Source of the DNA: JAJFUE01 sp041687335
GTDB lineage: Bacteria; Sumerlaeota; Sumerlaeia; MVZB01
Direction: 5' to 3'
DNA: 64,000 nucleotides
NCBI GenBank assembly: GCA_041687335.1
Contig: JAWLCE010000004.1
Coordinates: 62,001-126,000 of the forward strand
Shown: positions 1 through 8,575 of the stretch, in pieces
How positions within the stretch are numbered: the stretch's first letter is position 1
Layout of the letters: the number at the start of each line of letters is the position of its first letter
The notes under the pieces: model-generated
Told to the model about the DNA's origin: nothing
What the model saw: the letters and a program-made list of their open reading frames with translations, nothing else
Database searches by the model: none
Made by a program: the position numbers and the translations under genes

Positions 1-1
1 A

Positions 2-349
2 GCCGCCGCCCTCGAGCATCGAGGCGACCAGGTTCTTGCCGATGTCGTGCAGGTCGCCTTGGACCGTGCCGATGACCACGCGCGCCTGAGCCTTGATGCC
101 TTTTTCGGCCATCACCGGGCGCATGATCTTGAGCGCCTCGGTCATCGCCCGCCCCGCCAGCATCAGCTCGGGAACGAAAGTTTCGCCGCACTCGAAGCGC
201 CGGCCGACCTCGTCCATCGTCGGGATCAAATACTGGTCGAGCAGCACGTTGGGCGAAATGTTCTCCGCCATCGCCGCCGTCGTGATTTCCTTGGCGGACC
301 GGGCATCACCCGCCAGAATGGCTTCCTTCAGTTGCTCCAGGTCGATCAT
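2..349 (-). CDS. Corrinoid (B12-binding) methyltransferase carrier protein, truncated by the window edge
   Basis: The gene starts at 349 and runs off the left edge, so only its first 116 residues are visible. They match the cobalamin-binding protein of MtaC/MtbC-type methyltransferase systems: a helical N-terminal cap (about residues 1-85), then the start of a Rossmann B12 domain with the motif GDLHDIGKN at 98-106. His101 in D-x-H-x-x-G is the expected lower axial cobalt ligand. A GGAG-type ribosome site lies about 9 bases before the ATG. The family carries methyl groups between a substrate-specific methyltransferase and a second enzyme. No methyltransferase partner is visible, so the substrate is unknown. 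The downstream end should lie left of this window. Confidence 0.85.
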   Translation of the reverse strand, partial: MIDLEQLKEAILAGDARSAKEITTAAMAENISPNVLLDQYLIPTMDEVGRRFECGETFVPELMLAGRAMTEALKIMRPVMAEKGIKAQARVVIGTVQGDLHDIGKNLVASMLEGGG

Positions 350-442
350 CGATCTACACTCCTGCTTGAATTTCGAATCCTGTCGATTATTCATATTCCA
401 GCGGCCACGGCCAGCCTTGAATGGATGGCCGCCCCGGCGAAA

Positions 443-1876
443 TCAGCGCGGGCTGTTGGCGGCCGTTGATTGCGTCCGCCCCGCCTCCTCCGCCCGTGCC
501 AGCCACATCCGTTCAATTTCCTCGAGCGAGCGGCCCTTGGTCTCGGGCACCAGCCGCCAGACCAGCAGCGCCAGCACCGGGCAGAAGGCCGCATAGACCC
601 AGAACGGGAAGGCGTGGTTGAACTTCTCCACCAGCCATTCATTGCCGTTCATCATCGGGAAGGTCTGCGAGACGATATAATTGGCCAGCCACATGGCCAG
701 CACCGCAATCCCCATCGCGCGGCCACGAATCTTGGTCGGGAAGATCTCCGACAGGATCACCCAGGTCACCGGTCCGACCGAAATCGCGAAACAGGCGATG
801 TAGCCCAGCATGAAGATCAGCAGTGATGGACCCATGATTTCCCAATAGGCGGCCGCGCTCATAGCCAGCAGGCAGAAGCCCATGCCGCTGGCGCCGATGA
901 GCATCAGCGGCTTGCGGCCCAGCTTGTCCACCGTCCAGATGGCGATGATGGTGAAAATCATGTTGACCGCCCCCACCAGCACCGTCTGCAGCAGCGCGGC
1001 ATCGACTGATTCGCGGACCACCGACTTCAAAATTTCAGGGGCATAGTAGATGACCACATTGATGCCGGTGATCTGCTGCAGGATCGCCAGCCCAACGCCG
1101 ATCAGAAGCGCCACACGCAGACCCGGCTCAAACATCTGCAGCACCGTTCCCTTTTCGTGGGACAGAGCCAAGTTGATTTCCGTGAGCTCGCGGTCGGCCT
1201 GGGCCGCGCCGCCCACCCGGGTCAGGATTGCGCGCGCATCCCGCTCACGGCCGCGCTTGACCAGCCAGCGCGGGCTCTCGGGCACGAAAAACAGCAGCAC
1301 CAGCAGCGAAGTCGCCGGGATCGCTTCCGAGCCGAACATCCAGCGCCAGCCGGTCGTCACATTCCAGGCGTGGTCGCCCTGCAGGGCGATCAGGTAGTTG
1401 ACGAAGTAAACTACGACGATGCCAAAGACGATGGCGAATTGGTTGAGCGAGACCAGCCGCCCGCGCAGGCGCGCCGGGCTGATTTCGGCGATATACATCG
1501 GGCTGGTCAATGAGGCCGCGCCGACGCCGACGCCGCCGATGATGCGATAGACCACAAACTCATTGAGGGTCTCGGGAATGGCCGTGCCAATCGCCGAGAT
1601 AAGGAACAGGATCGCCGACAGCATCAGCGTGGCGCGCCGGCCAAGCCAGTCGCTGGCCGGACCCGCCAGCGCCGCGCCAATCATGCAGCCCAGCAGGGCG
1701 CTGCCAGCAGCCCAACCCGTGCCCGCATCTGATAACGCAAAGTGTTCGGAGAGGTTGCCGATGCCGCCGCTGATGACTGCAGTGTCATAGCCGAAGAGCA
1801 AGCCCCCCAGCGTCGCCACCAGGCAAATCAGGGTCAGGTAGAGCAGGCTACCACGTTCTGAAGTCGGTGATTTCAT
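443..1876 (-). CDS. MFS sugar transporter, sugar porter family
   Basis: This 477-residue, twelve-helix inner-membrane protein belongs to the sugar porter family (XylE/GalP/AraE type), which usually imports monosaccharides with protons. Visible signatures are FGYDTAVISG at 28-37 in helix 1, the DWLGRR loop motif at 76-81, PESPRWLVKRG at 199-209 after helix 6 and PETKGRSLEE at 444-453 after helix 12. An AGAGG ribosome site sits 9 bases before the ATG. The gene is divergent from an AraC regulator and lies beside an operon with xylulokinase and a xylose-isomerase-like enzyme, so a pentose or similar sugar is a reasonable but unproven substrate. Confidence 0.9.
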   Translation of the reverse strand: MKSPTSERGSLLYLTLICLVATLGGLLFGYDTAVISGGIGNLSEHFALSDAGTGWAAGSALLGCMIGAALAGPASDWLGRRATLMLSAILFLISAIGTAIPETLNEFVVYRIIGGVGVGAASLTSPMYIAEISPARLRGRLVSLNQFAIVFGIVVVYFVNYLIALQGDHAWNVTTGWRWMFGSEAIPATSLLVLLFFVPESPRWLVKRGRERDARAILTRVGGAAQADRELTEINLALSHEKGTVLQMFEPGLRVALLIGVGLAILQQITGINVVIYYAPEILKSVVRESVDAALLQTVLVGAVNMIFTIIAIWTVDKLGRKPLMLIGASGMGFCLLAMSAAAYWEIMGPSLLIFMLGYIACFAISVGPVTWVILSEIFPTKIRGRAMGIAVLAMWLANYIVSQTFPMMNGNEWLVEKFNHAFPFWVYAAFCPVLALLVWRLVPETKGRSLEEIERMWLARAEEAGRTQSTAANSPR

Positions 1877-1952
1877 GTCAAGCCACCTCTTGGTCTGAAA
1901 TGTAGAGCATTAGGAGAACATTTGCCATGGCGCACAGTGCCGGGGTTATGGT

Positions 1953-1981
1953 AATAATTCGCATTCGCTTGGGGAAGTCAA
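1953..1981 (-). promoter_or_regulatory. Predicted sigma-70 promoter of the MFS sugar transporter
   Basis: On the minus strand there is a -35 TTGACT (1981-1976), a 17-bp spacer and a -10 ATTATT (1958-1953). It sits about 80 bases before the transporter start and close to the divergent AraC gene, so an AraC-type regulator bound here could affect both. A GTCAAGCCAC direct repeat occurs at this -35 and again at the transporter start. Confidence 0.5.
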
Positions 1982-2008
1982 GCCACATTTTGAACAGGTT
2001 GCCTGCTG

Positions 2009-2917
2009 ATGGACAAAATGTCGACACCATCTCCGAACCTGAATCAGGTCCCGGGTGAGCCTGCGCTGACCTACCTTTATGGCGGGATCGTCACCTATCG
2101 ACCCGGTGAGTCGCTCGGCCCGCGCCAGTTGAGCGACTATGAACTGGTCTACATCATCGAGGGCCAGGTCACCTATATCTGTAACGGCCAGCGCCATGAG
2201 GCCCCGCCGGGCACCCTGATTCTGGCCCGTCCCGGCTTCCGGGAGCACTATATCTGGGATCCCAAGCGGCCGACACGCCATGCCTACCTGCACTTCAACC
2301 TGCTGCGGCTGGCAGCGGACTGGCCCGTTTGCAGCCACTGGCCGCTGCTGCGCCGGCAGCCTGACCCGGGACTGACCAGCCTGTTCCGCTTCATCCTGCA
2401 GTGGGTCCGGGATCATCCCGAGTATCCCGCCATCACGCCGGGTTTCGAGGAAAACCGGCTGCTGGCCGCCTTCATCACGATTTATCTGAAGGAGATGGAG
2501 CTCCCCGAGAAGGACTTTGACTGCCAGCGGCCGGTGCCGGTGATGCGCGCGCTCAAGTGGATGCGTGAGCTGCTGGACGAGGAACCCCATCGCCAGGTCA
2601 TGCTCTCGGAGCTGGCCGCCCACGCCGGCGTGACCGATAAGCACCTGTGCCGGCTCTTCCGCGCCAGTTCCTTCCCCAGCCCGATGCGCACGCTGATGAT
2701 GCTGCGACTTCAATTGTCGGTGACGCTGCTGGCGCGCTCCAATCTGTCGGTCAAGGAGATTGCCGACCGCTGCGGCTTCGAAAACCCGCTCTATTTCACC
2801 CGCACCTTCAGCAAGGCTTATGGCCGCCCCCCCACACGCATGCGGGGTGAATTGGCGCGCGGCCACATCCCGGCGGCGCTGCTGCCGAGCGACCTGGCCC
2901 CGCGCGTCCATTGGTAA
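2009..2917 (+). CDS. AraC family transcriptional regulator
   Basis: This 302-residue regulator has an N-terminal cupin-like sugar-sensing region (about 25-170) and a C-terminal double helix-turn-helix domain (about 195-285). The second helix-turn-helix carries the AraC signature around SVKEIADRCGFENPLYFTRTFS, followed by a YGRPPTRMR tail. AraC proteins of this layout activate carbohydrate genes when a sugar binds the cupin. It is divergent from the sugar porter and points toward the oxidoreductase/ThuA/xylulokinase operon, making it the likely local regulator of both. The start is uncertain: the ATG at 2009 has only a weak ribosome site, and an in-frame ATG lies at 2018. Confidence 0.9.
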   Translation: MDKMSTPSPNLNQVPGEPALTYLYGGIVTYRPGESLGPRQLSDYELVYIIEGQVTYICNGQRHEAPPGTLILARPGFREHYIWDPKRPTRHAYLHFNLLRLAADWPVCSHWPLLRRQPDPGLTSLFRFILQWVRDHPEYPAITPGFEENRLLAAFITIYLKEMELPEKDFDCQRPVPVMRALKWMRELLDEEPHRQVMLSELAAHAGVTDKHLCRLFRASSFPSPMRTLMMLRLQLSVTLLARSNLSVKEIADRCGFENPLYFTRTFSKAYGRPPTRMRGELARGHIPAALLPSDLAPRVHW

Positions 2918-3108
2918 TAGTAGCTTGTCGGGCGGTTGTAACAGGGCCAAGAATGCGAGGATTGTGCATATCCATGACTCATAGGGAGCATGGCGCGGGT
3001 TGCACGCGCTGATTATGCTGGCGTCTCGATTCCCTTTTCGTTGAGAAACCGAACATAATGGCGGACGATGGGGCGCATGACAACAAGGGATTGTTTTGGA
3101 GGTTCGGA

Positions 3109-4389
3109 ATGAGCAAGTTGATCAATCGCAGACGATTTCTGATGGGCGCGGCGGCGCTGGCGGCGCCGATCTTCATTCCCGCCAGTGCGCTTGGCGCTGG
3201 CGGCCGACCCTCCCCCTCCAACCGGTTGCTGGTCGGTGCCGTCGGCGTCGGCTGGGTGGGCGGGGGAAACCTGCGCCGGCTGCTGAGCCACGATGACGTC
3301 CAAGTGGTGGCGGTCTGTGACGCCGACAGCGAGGTCCTCGAGGCCGCGCGCCAGCAGGTGGACAATAAATATGGCGACCGGGGCTGCGCCGTCTATGGCG
3401 ACATGAATGAGATGTTTGCCCGCGGCGACCTGGACGCGGTGGTGATCTCGCTGCCCGACCACTGGCACGCGCTGGCCGCGATCGCGGCGCTGCGCGCGGG
3501 GCTTGACGTTTACGGCGAGAAGCCGATCGCCCACAGCCTGCGGGAGGGCCGTGCCATCTGCGAGGCCGTCAGCCGTTACGGACGCGTCTTTCAGACCGGC
3601 AGCCAGCAGCGCTCGATGCCCAACATGCACCGCGCCGCCGAGCTGGTCCGCAATGGCCGGATCGGCCGGGTAACCCACATTGAGGTCGGCTTGGGCGGCC
3701 CGCATATCGACTACGCCAAGAACCGCGACCAAAGCGACTTCTGTGAGCCGCCGGCCTGCCTCGACTACGATCGCTGGCTGGGGCCGGCGCCCTGGGCTCC
3801 CTACTGCCCCCCCCGCGTCCATAAGAACTGGCGCTGGGTGCTCGATTACGGCGGCGGCCGGCTGATGGACTGGGTCGGGCACCATGCCGACATCGCCGCC
3901 TGGGGCGTGGGCCTCGATGAGACCGGTCCGGTGCAGGTCGAGGCTCACGGCGAATTCCCAAGCGGCCTCTGGAACGCCCCGACCAGCTACCAGATCGACC
4001 TGCTATACGCCAACGGCCAGACCATGCGGCTGAGCAGCCAAAGCGGGGCGGTCCGCTGGCACGGCGAGCTGGGTACTCTCCATGTCGACCGCCCCATCCT
4101 CGAGTGCGACCCGGCCTGGGTGCTCAATGAGGTGATCGGGCCCAACGAGATCCGGCTCTACCGCAGCACCGACCACATGCGCAATTTCCTGGATTGCGTG
4201 CGCAGCCGCGCCCGCACCGCCGCCCCCGCCGAGATCGGCCACCGCTCGGCCAGCCTCGGCCAGCTTGGCATGGTCGCGATGCTGACCGGCCGCAAGCTGC
4301 GCTGGGATCCGGCGCGCGAGGAAGTGATCGGCGATCCGGGCGCCAACGCCATGCTCGGCCGCGCCTGGCGCGAGCCGTGGACGATCTGA
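3109..4389 (+). CDS. Tat-exported Gfo/Idh/MocA family oxidoreductase (first of two)
   Basis: This is a 426-residue NAD(P)-dependent sugar or inositol dehydrogenase-like protein. The start at 3109 is chosen because GGAGG lies 6 bases upstream and it places a twin-arginine signal (RRRFL at 8-12, then a hydrophobic stretch ending ASALG) at the very N-terminus; an earlier in-frame ATG at 3058 would bury that signal. The Rossmann dinucleotide loop GAVGVGWVGGG is at 43-53, the family EKPI motif with its catalytic-region lysine at 137-140, and DHWH at 117-120. It is followed after 13 bases by a close paralogue. These Tat-exported members are common in polysaccharide degraders; the substrate cannot be read from sequence. 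Confidence 0.88.
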   Translation: MSKLINRRRFLMGAAALAAPIFIPASALGAGGRPSPSNRLLVGAVGVGWVGGGNLRRLLSHDDVQVVAVCDADSEVLEAARQQVDNKYGDRGCAVYGDMNEMFARGDLDAVVISLPDHWHALAAIAALRAGLDVYGEKPIAHSLREGRAICEAVSRYGRVFQTGSQQRSMPNMHRAAELVRNGRIGRVTHIEVGLGGPHIDYAKNRDQSDFCEPPACLDYDRWLGPAPWAPYCPPRVHKNWRWVLDYGGGRLMDWVGHHADIAAWGVGLDETGPVQVEAHGEFPSGLWNAPTSYQIDLLYANGQTMRLSSQSGAVRWHGELGTLHVDRPILECDPAWVLNEVIGPNEIRLYRSTDHMRNFLDCVRSRARTAAPAEIGHRSASLGQLGMVAMLTGRKLRWDPAREEVIGDPGANAMLGRAWREPWTI

Positions 4390-4402
4390 TCTGGAGGACG
4401 CC

Positions 4403-5686
4403 ATGAGCCGAAACATGGACAGGCGGAGTTTCATGCGCAAGGCGGCGGCGGCGCTGGCATCGCCGCTGCTGCTGCCAGCCGCCGTCCGTGGGGCCGATGG
4501 CCATGTTGCGCCCTCCAACCGAATCGTGGTCGGTGTGGCCGGGATGGGCGTGATGGGGACGGGCAACCTGCGCCGGGCGCTCGTCCAACAGGATGTGCAG
4601 GTGGTAGCCCTGTGCGACGTCGACGCCGAACACCTGGCGCGGGCGCGCCGGATTGTCGACCAGCGCTATGGCAACCATGACTGCGCCGGCTACGCCGACC
4701 TTTACGAGATGCTTGGGCGGGGCGACCTGGACGCGGTCGTGCTGGCGATGCCCGACCATTGGCACGCGCTGGCGGCGATCGCGGCGCTGCGGGCGGGGCT
4801 GGACGTCTATGGCGAGAAGCCGATCGCCCATGGCCTGCGCGAGGGCCGCGCCATCTGCAACGCCGTCACCCGCTACGGCCGCGTGTTCCAGACCGGCAGC
4901 CAGATGCGCTCCTTCCCGTTCGTTCAACAGGGCGTCGAGCTGGTGCGAAACGGCCGGCTCGGTCACGTGCGCCATGTCGAGATCGCGATGAACGGCGGCG
5001 AGCCGGAATACCGGAGCGAGCCGCGGGAGCAACTGACGAGCGCGCCGCCGGCCCAGCTTGACTACGATCGCTGGCTGGGCCCGGCGCCCTGGTCGCCCTA
5101 CCGCGCCGCGCGCCTCCATCGGCGCTGGCGGCGCGTGCTCGATTATGGCGGCGGCCTGCTGATGGATTTCATCGGCCACTACGGCGACATCGCCGGCTGG
5201 TCGCTGGGGCTGGACCGGACCGGGCCGGTCGAGGTTTCGGGTCGCGGCCAGTTCCTGTCGGGCCTCTATGACGCGCCGCTGAATTACCAGGTCGACCTGC
5301 GCTATGCCAGCGGCCTGACGATGCGGCTGACCGACGGGCCGGCGCTGATCCGCTGGGATGGTGAGCGCGGCACGCTCTTCATGGATCGCACACGTGTCTG
5401 GTCGGATCCGGCGTGGATCGTCAACGAGCCGATCGGCGCCAATGAAGTGCGCGTGGGGCGTGGCCGCGACCACATGCGCGACTTCATCGACAGCGTGCGC
5501 AGCCGCGCTCAGCCCGCCGCGCCGGCCGAGGTCGGCCACCGTGCCGCCAGCCTGGGCCAGCTCGGCATGACGGCCATGCTGACCGGCCGCAAATTGCGCT
5601 GGGACCCGGTGCGCGAAGAAGTGATCGGCGACCCGGGCGCCAATGCCATGCTCGGCCACGCCTGGCGCACGCCGTGGTTGGCTTGA
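4403..5686 (+). CDS. Tat-exported Gfo/Idh/MocA family oxidoreductase (second of two)
   Basis: This 427-residue paralogue of the preceding gene has the same architecture: twin-arginine signal (DRRSFMRK, cleavage region AAVRG near residue 30), dinucleotide loop GVAGMGVMGTG at 44-54, DHWH at 118-121 and EKPI at 138-141. Both end with almost the same stretch around EEVIGDPGANAML, showing recent tandem duplication. A GGAGG site lies just upstream. It is followed after 33 bases by the ThuA-HEAT gene. In Sinorhizobium the thuA/thuB pair joins a ThuA protein with an oxidoreductase of this superfamily in disaccharide catabolism through 3-keto sugars, so a similar role is a reasonable inference here. 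Confidence 0.88.
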   Translation: MSRNMDRRSFMRKAAAALASPLLLPAAVRGADGHVAPSNRIVVGVAGMGVMGTGNLRRALVQQDVQVVALCDVDAEHLARARRIVDQRYGNHDCAGYADLYEMLGRGDLDAVVLAMPDHWHALAAIAALRAGLDVYGEKPIAHGLREGRAICNAVTRYGRVFQTGSQMRSFPFVQQGVELVRNGRLGHVRHVEIAMNGGEPEYRSEPREQLTSAPPAQLDYDRWLGPAPWSPYRAARLHRRWRRVLDYGGGLLMDFIGHYGDIAGWSLGLDRTGPVEVSGRGQFLSGLYDAPLNYQVDLRYASGLTMRLTDGPALIRWDGERGTLFMDRTRVWSDPAWIVNEPIGANEVRVGRGRDHMRDFIDSVRSRAQPAAPAEVGHRAASLGQLGMTAMLTGRKLRWDPVREEVIGDPGANAMLGHAWRTPWLA

Positions 5687-5719
5687 AATTGAAACCGAAA
5701 CGACCGAGAGGGTAGCAAC

Positions 5720-8575
5720 ATGATCAACGGCCTGATTCACCTGGCGCGTACACTGGCGTCGCTGCTGATGCTGGCGGCGGTCGCCGCCCCGGCATGGGCC
5801 GCGCACAATCCAAACCCCACGCCGCCCACGGCCGAGGAGACGAGCCTGATCCAGGCAGCTTTGCCCGAGCGGCCCACCGTCGCCCCGCAGGAGCCTCGCC
5901 GGCTGCTGGTCTTCTGGCGCAGCGAGGGCTTCTTCCATTCCGTCATTCCCTACGCCAATGAGGCCTTGCGCCGGATGGGTGAGAAGAGCGGCGCGTTCAC
6001 GACCGAGATCACAGACAGCTATGATGTCTTCACCCCCGAGCGGCTGGCCGGCTTCGACGCCATCCTCTTCAATAACAGCACCCGGCTGGTGATGGATGAT
6101 ACCGCCCGCCAGGCGGTGCTTGATTACGTGCGCGGCGGGGGCGGCATCGTCGGGCTGCACGCCGCCACCGACTGTTTCTATGATTGGCCCGAGATGGCCG
6201 ACCTGATGGGCGGCATGTTCGATGGCCACCCCTGGACCGCCAAGGGCACCTGGGCCGTCAAGATCGATGAGCCCGATCATCCGCTCAACGCGGCCTTTGA
6301 GGGTAAGAACTTCGCAATCAGCGATGAGATTTATCAGGTCAAGGGGGCTTATTCACGCGATCGGCTGCGCGTGCTGCTCAGCCTCGACATGAGCGACGCG
6401 CGCAACTGGGAGGTCGACCGCAGCCGCATCAACCGCGAGGACCTCGACATCGGCATCTCCTGGATTCAGCTTTATGGCAAGGGGCGGGTCTTCTATTGCA
6501 GCCTTGGGCACAACCACGACGTGATGTGGAACCCGGCCGTGATGCGCCACTATCTCGATGGCATCCAGTGGGCGCTGGGCGACCTCGAGGCCGATGCCGT
6601 TCCGAGCGCGCAGGCCGCCCCGGCCCCCTCGCTCAGCCGCTGGGATTTCGGCGCGGAACCGGCCGAGCTGGCGGTGCTCGAAGCCCAGGCCCGAGCCGGT
6701 GATCAGCGCCTGGCCGCCGCGCTCGAGCAGCGCCTGCTTGGGGTGCTTGCCGATGATGGGGCCACCTTCGCGGCCGCCCAGTTCGCCTGCCGCCTGCTGC
6801 GCCAGGTCGGCACGGCCCAATCGGTGCCGGCGCTGGCCGAGCTGCTGGCGGAGGAAAGGCTCGGGCACATGGCGCGCCTCGCCTTGCAGGCCATACCCGA
6901 TGCGGCCGCCGGCGAGGCCCTGGTCGATGCACTGGCCCGGCTGGAGGGCGCGCCGTTGGCCGGCGTCATCAGTTCGCTGGGAATGCGGCGCGAGGCTGCC
7001 GCGGTGGATCCGCTCGCCGAGCTGGCGCGCTCACCCGAGCCGCTGGTCGCGCGCGCCGCCGTCGAGGCACTCGGCCGGATCGGCAACGACCAAGCGTTGT
7101 GGGCGCTCACAATGCTGGCCTCGCAGGGGTCGGCTCCCGAACTGTGGCCCGATGCGATGCTGGCCTGCGCGGAGCAGCTCACCCAGCGCGGTGACCATGA
7201 GGGTGCCGGCATGATCTACCGTCGGCTGATGGGGGCCGAGTATCCCGACGTGATCCGCCAGGGGGCGCTGGCGGCACTGGCCCGTTCCGAGGGCGCCGAA
7301 CCGGCCTCGATCCTGCTGGCGGCGCTCTCCGGTGGCGACCCGGCGATGAATCAGGCCGCCTTGACGGCGATCGTGGCCGGCGCCGGGCGACCCCGTACCA
7401 CCCGCGCCCTCGCCGATGGGCTGGGCCTGCTGGCTCCCGAGGCCCAGGTGCTGCTGCTGGGGGCGCTGGCCGAACGTGGCGATGCGATTGCGCTTTTCGC
7501 GGCGATCGAGGCGCTGGCGCACCCCGAGCCATCGGTGCGGATTGCGGCGCTGGAGGCGGTCGGCCGGTTGGGCGGGGCGCCCCAGGCGCCGTTGCTGGCG
7601 GCAGCGCTCGCCGCCGAGCCCGATGAAGCCAAGGCGGCCGCCGAGGCCTTGGCTCTTCTGCGCGGCCAAGATGTCGATCGTGAGTTGGCGCGCCTGCTCG
7701 AACGGGCCGAGCCGAAGCCGGCCGTGGCGCTCCTGCGAGTGCTGGAGGAGCGCCATGCCATTGACGCGACGGGGGCGATGCTGACGGCTACCACCCATCC
7801 CTCGCGCGAGGTCGGCACCGCCGCCTGGCGCGCGCTCGGGGCCGTTGCCACGCCCAACGTGCTGCCGGTGCTGCTGGAGCGGTTGCAGGCCGCGCCCGAT
7901 GAGTTGCCCCCGCTGGAGCGAGCCTACGTCCAGATCGCCCGGCGCCAGCCCGATCCTTCAGTTCACGTGCAGCGGGTGCTGGCAGCGATGCCGGCCAAGC
8001 CCGACGCCTCATCCGTCGCGCTGTTGCGACTGGGCGGCGCGATCGGCGGACCCGCCGCCTTCGAAGCCCTCAATAAGGCCGCCCGCGGCAATGAGCCCGC
8101 CCTGCGCGAGGTGGCCATCGCCAGCCTCGCCGAATGGGCCGACGATTCCCCCTCCGACGCCTTGCTGGCCCTGGCTTCGGTTGATGATGAGGCCTGTCGC
8201 GCCGCGGCCTTGCAAGGTTACCTGCGTCTGACCGCCAGCCGCGCCGCCGACCGCCCCGCCACCGCCACTCTGGTCATGCTGGACCGGGCGCGGCCGCTCT
8301 CCATCCAGCCGGCTGAAAAGCGCCAGCTTCTTGGAACGCTGGGCCAGGTCAAGTCCGTCAAGGCGCTCGACCAGATCCTGCCCTTCCTCGCCGACCGCGA
8401 GGTCAGCGCCGAGGCCGGCGCCGCCGCTTTTTCGATCTGCACGAAAATGGATGGAGAATCCACCGATACCCTCAAGCTCACGCTCGAGCGCATCATGACC
8501 GAATGCACCGACGCCGATATCGTGAAGCGCGCCCGCGAGCGGCTCAATCCAACGCAGCCGGCGGAGGCGATCTGA
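5720..8575 (+). CDS. Secreted ThuA domain protein fused to HEAT-type repeats
   Basis: The 951-residue product has a signal peptide (about 1-29, ending AAPAWAA), a ThuA-like class I glutamine-amidotransferase-fold domain (about 50-290; features such as VLDYVRGGGGIVGLHAATDC and YCSLGHNHDVMWN), and then a long helical array of HEAT-like repeats (about 310-930), each rich in EALGRIG-type helices. ThuA proteins act in trehalose and related disaccharide use; the repeat array probably mediates protein or ligand binding. It follows two periplasmic Gfo/Idh/MocA enzymes and its stop codon overlaps the xylulokinase start, so translation is probably coupled. The exact reaction is unknown. Fusions of ThuA to repeats or cytochrome domains are known from Planctomycetes-like genomes. 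Confidence 0.85.
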   Translation: MINGLIHLARTLASLLMLAAVAAPAWAAHNPNPTPPTAEETSLIQAALPERPTVAPQEPRRLLVFWRSEGFFHSVIPYANEALRRMGEKSGAFTTEITDSYDVFTPERLAGFDAILFNNSTRLVMDDTARQAVLDYVRGGGGIVGLHAATDCFYDWPEMADLMGGMFDGHPWTAKGTWAVKIDEPDHPLNAAFEGKNFAISDEIYQVKGAYSRDRLRVLLSLDMSDARNWEVDRSRINREDLDIGISWIQLYGKGRVFYCSLGHNHDVMWNPAVMRHYLDGIQWALGDLEADAVPSAQAAPAPSLSRWDFGAEPAELAVLEAQARAGDQRLAAALEQRLLGVLADDGATFAAAQFACRLLRQVGTAQSVPALAELLAEERLGHMARLALQAIPDAAAGEALVDALARLEGAPLAGVISSLGMRREAAAVDPLAELARSPEPLVARAAVEALGRIGNDQALWALTMLASQGSAPELWPDAMLACAEQLTQRGDHEGAGMIYRRLMGAEYPDVIRQGALAALARSEGAEPASILLAALSGGDPAMNQAALTAIVAGAGRPRTTRALADGLGLLAPEAQVLLLGALAERGDAIALFAAIEALAHPEPSVRIAALEAVGRLGGAPQAPLLAAALAAEPDEAKAAAEALALLRGQDVDRELARLLERAEPKPAVALLRVLEERHAIDATGAMLTATTHPSREVGTAAWRALGAVATPNVLPVLLERLQAAPDELPPLERAYVQIARRQPDPSVHVQRVLAAMPAKPDASSVALLRLGGAIGGPAAFEALNKAARGNEPALREVAIASLAEWADDSPSDALLALASVDDEACRAAALQGYLRLTASRAADRPATATLVMLDRARPLSIQPAEKRQLLGTLGQVKSVKALDQILPFLADREVSAEAGAAAFSICTKMDGESTDTLKLTLERIMTECTDADIVKRARERLNPTQPAEAI

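Noticed and set aside
4124..6280. Minus-strand open frame of 718 codons across the oxidoreductases and ThuA gene
   Set aside because: It is a reverse shadow of the coding strand with low-complexity Gln/Arg/Ala content and no family motif.
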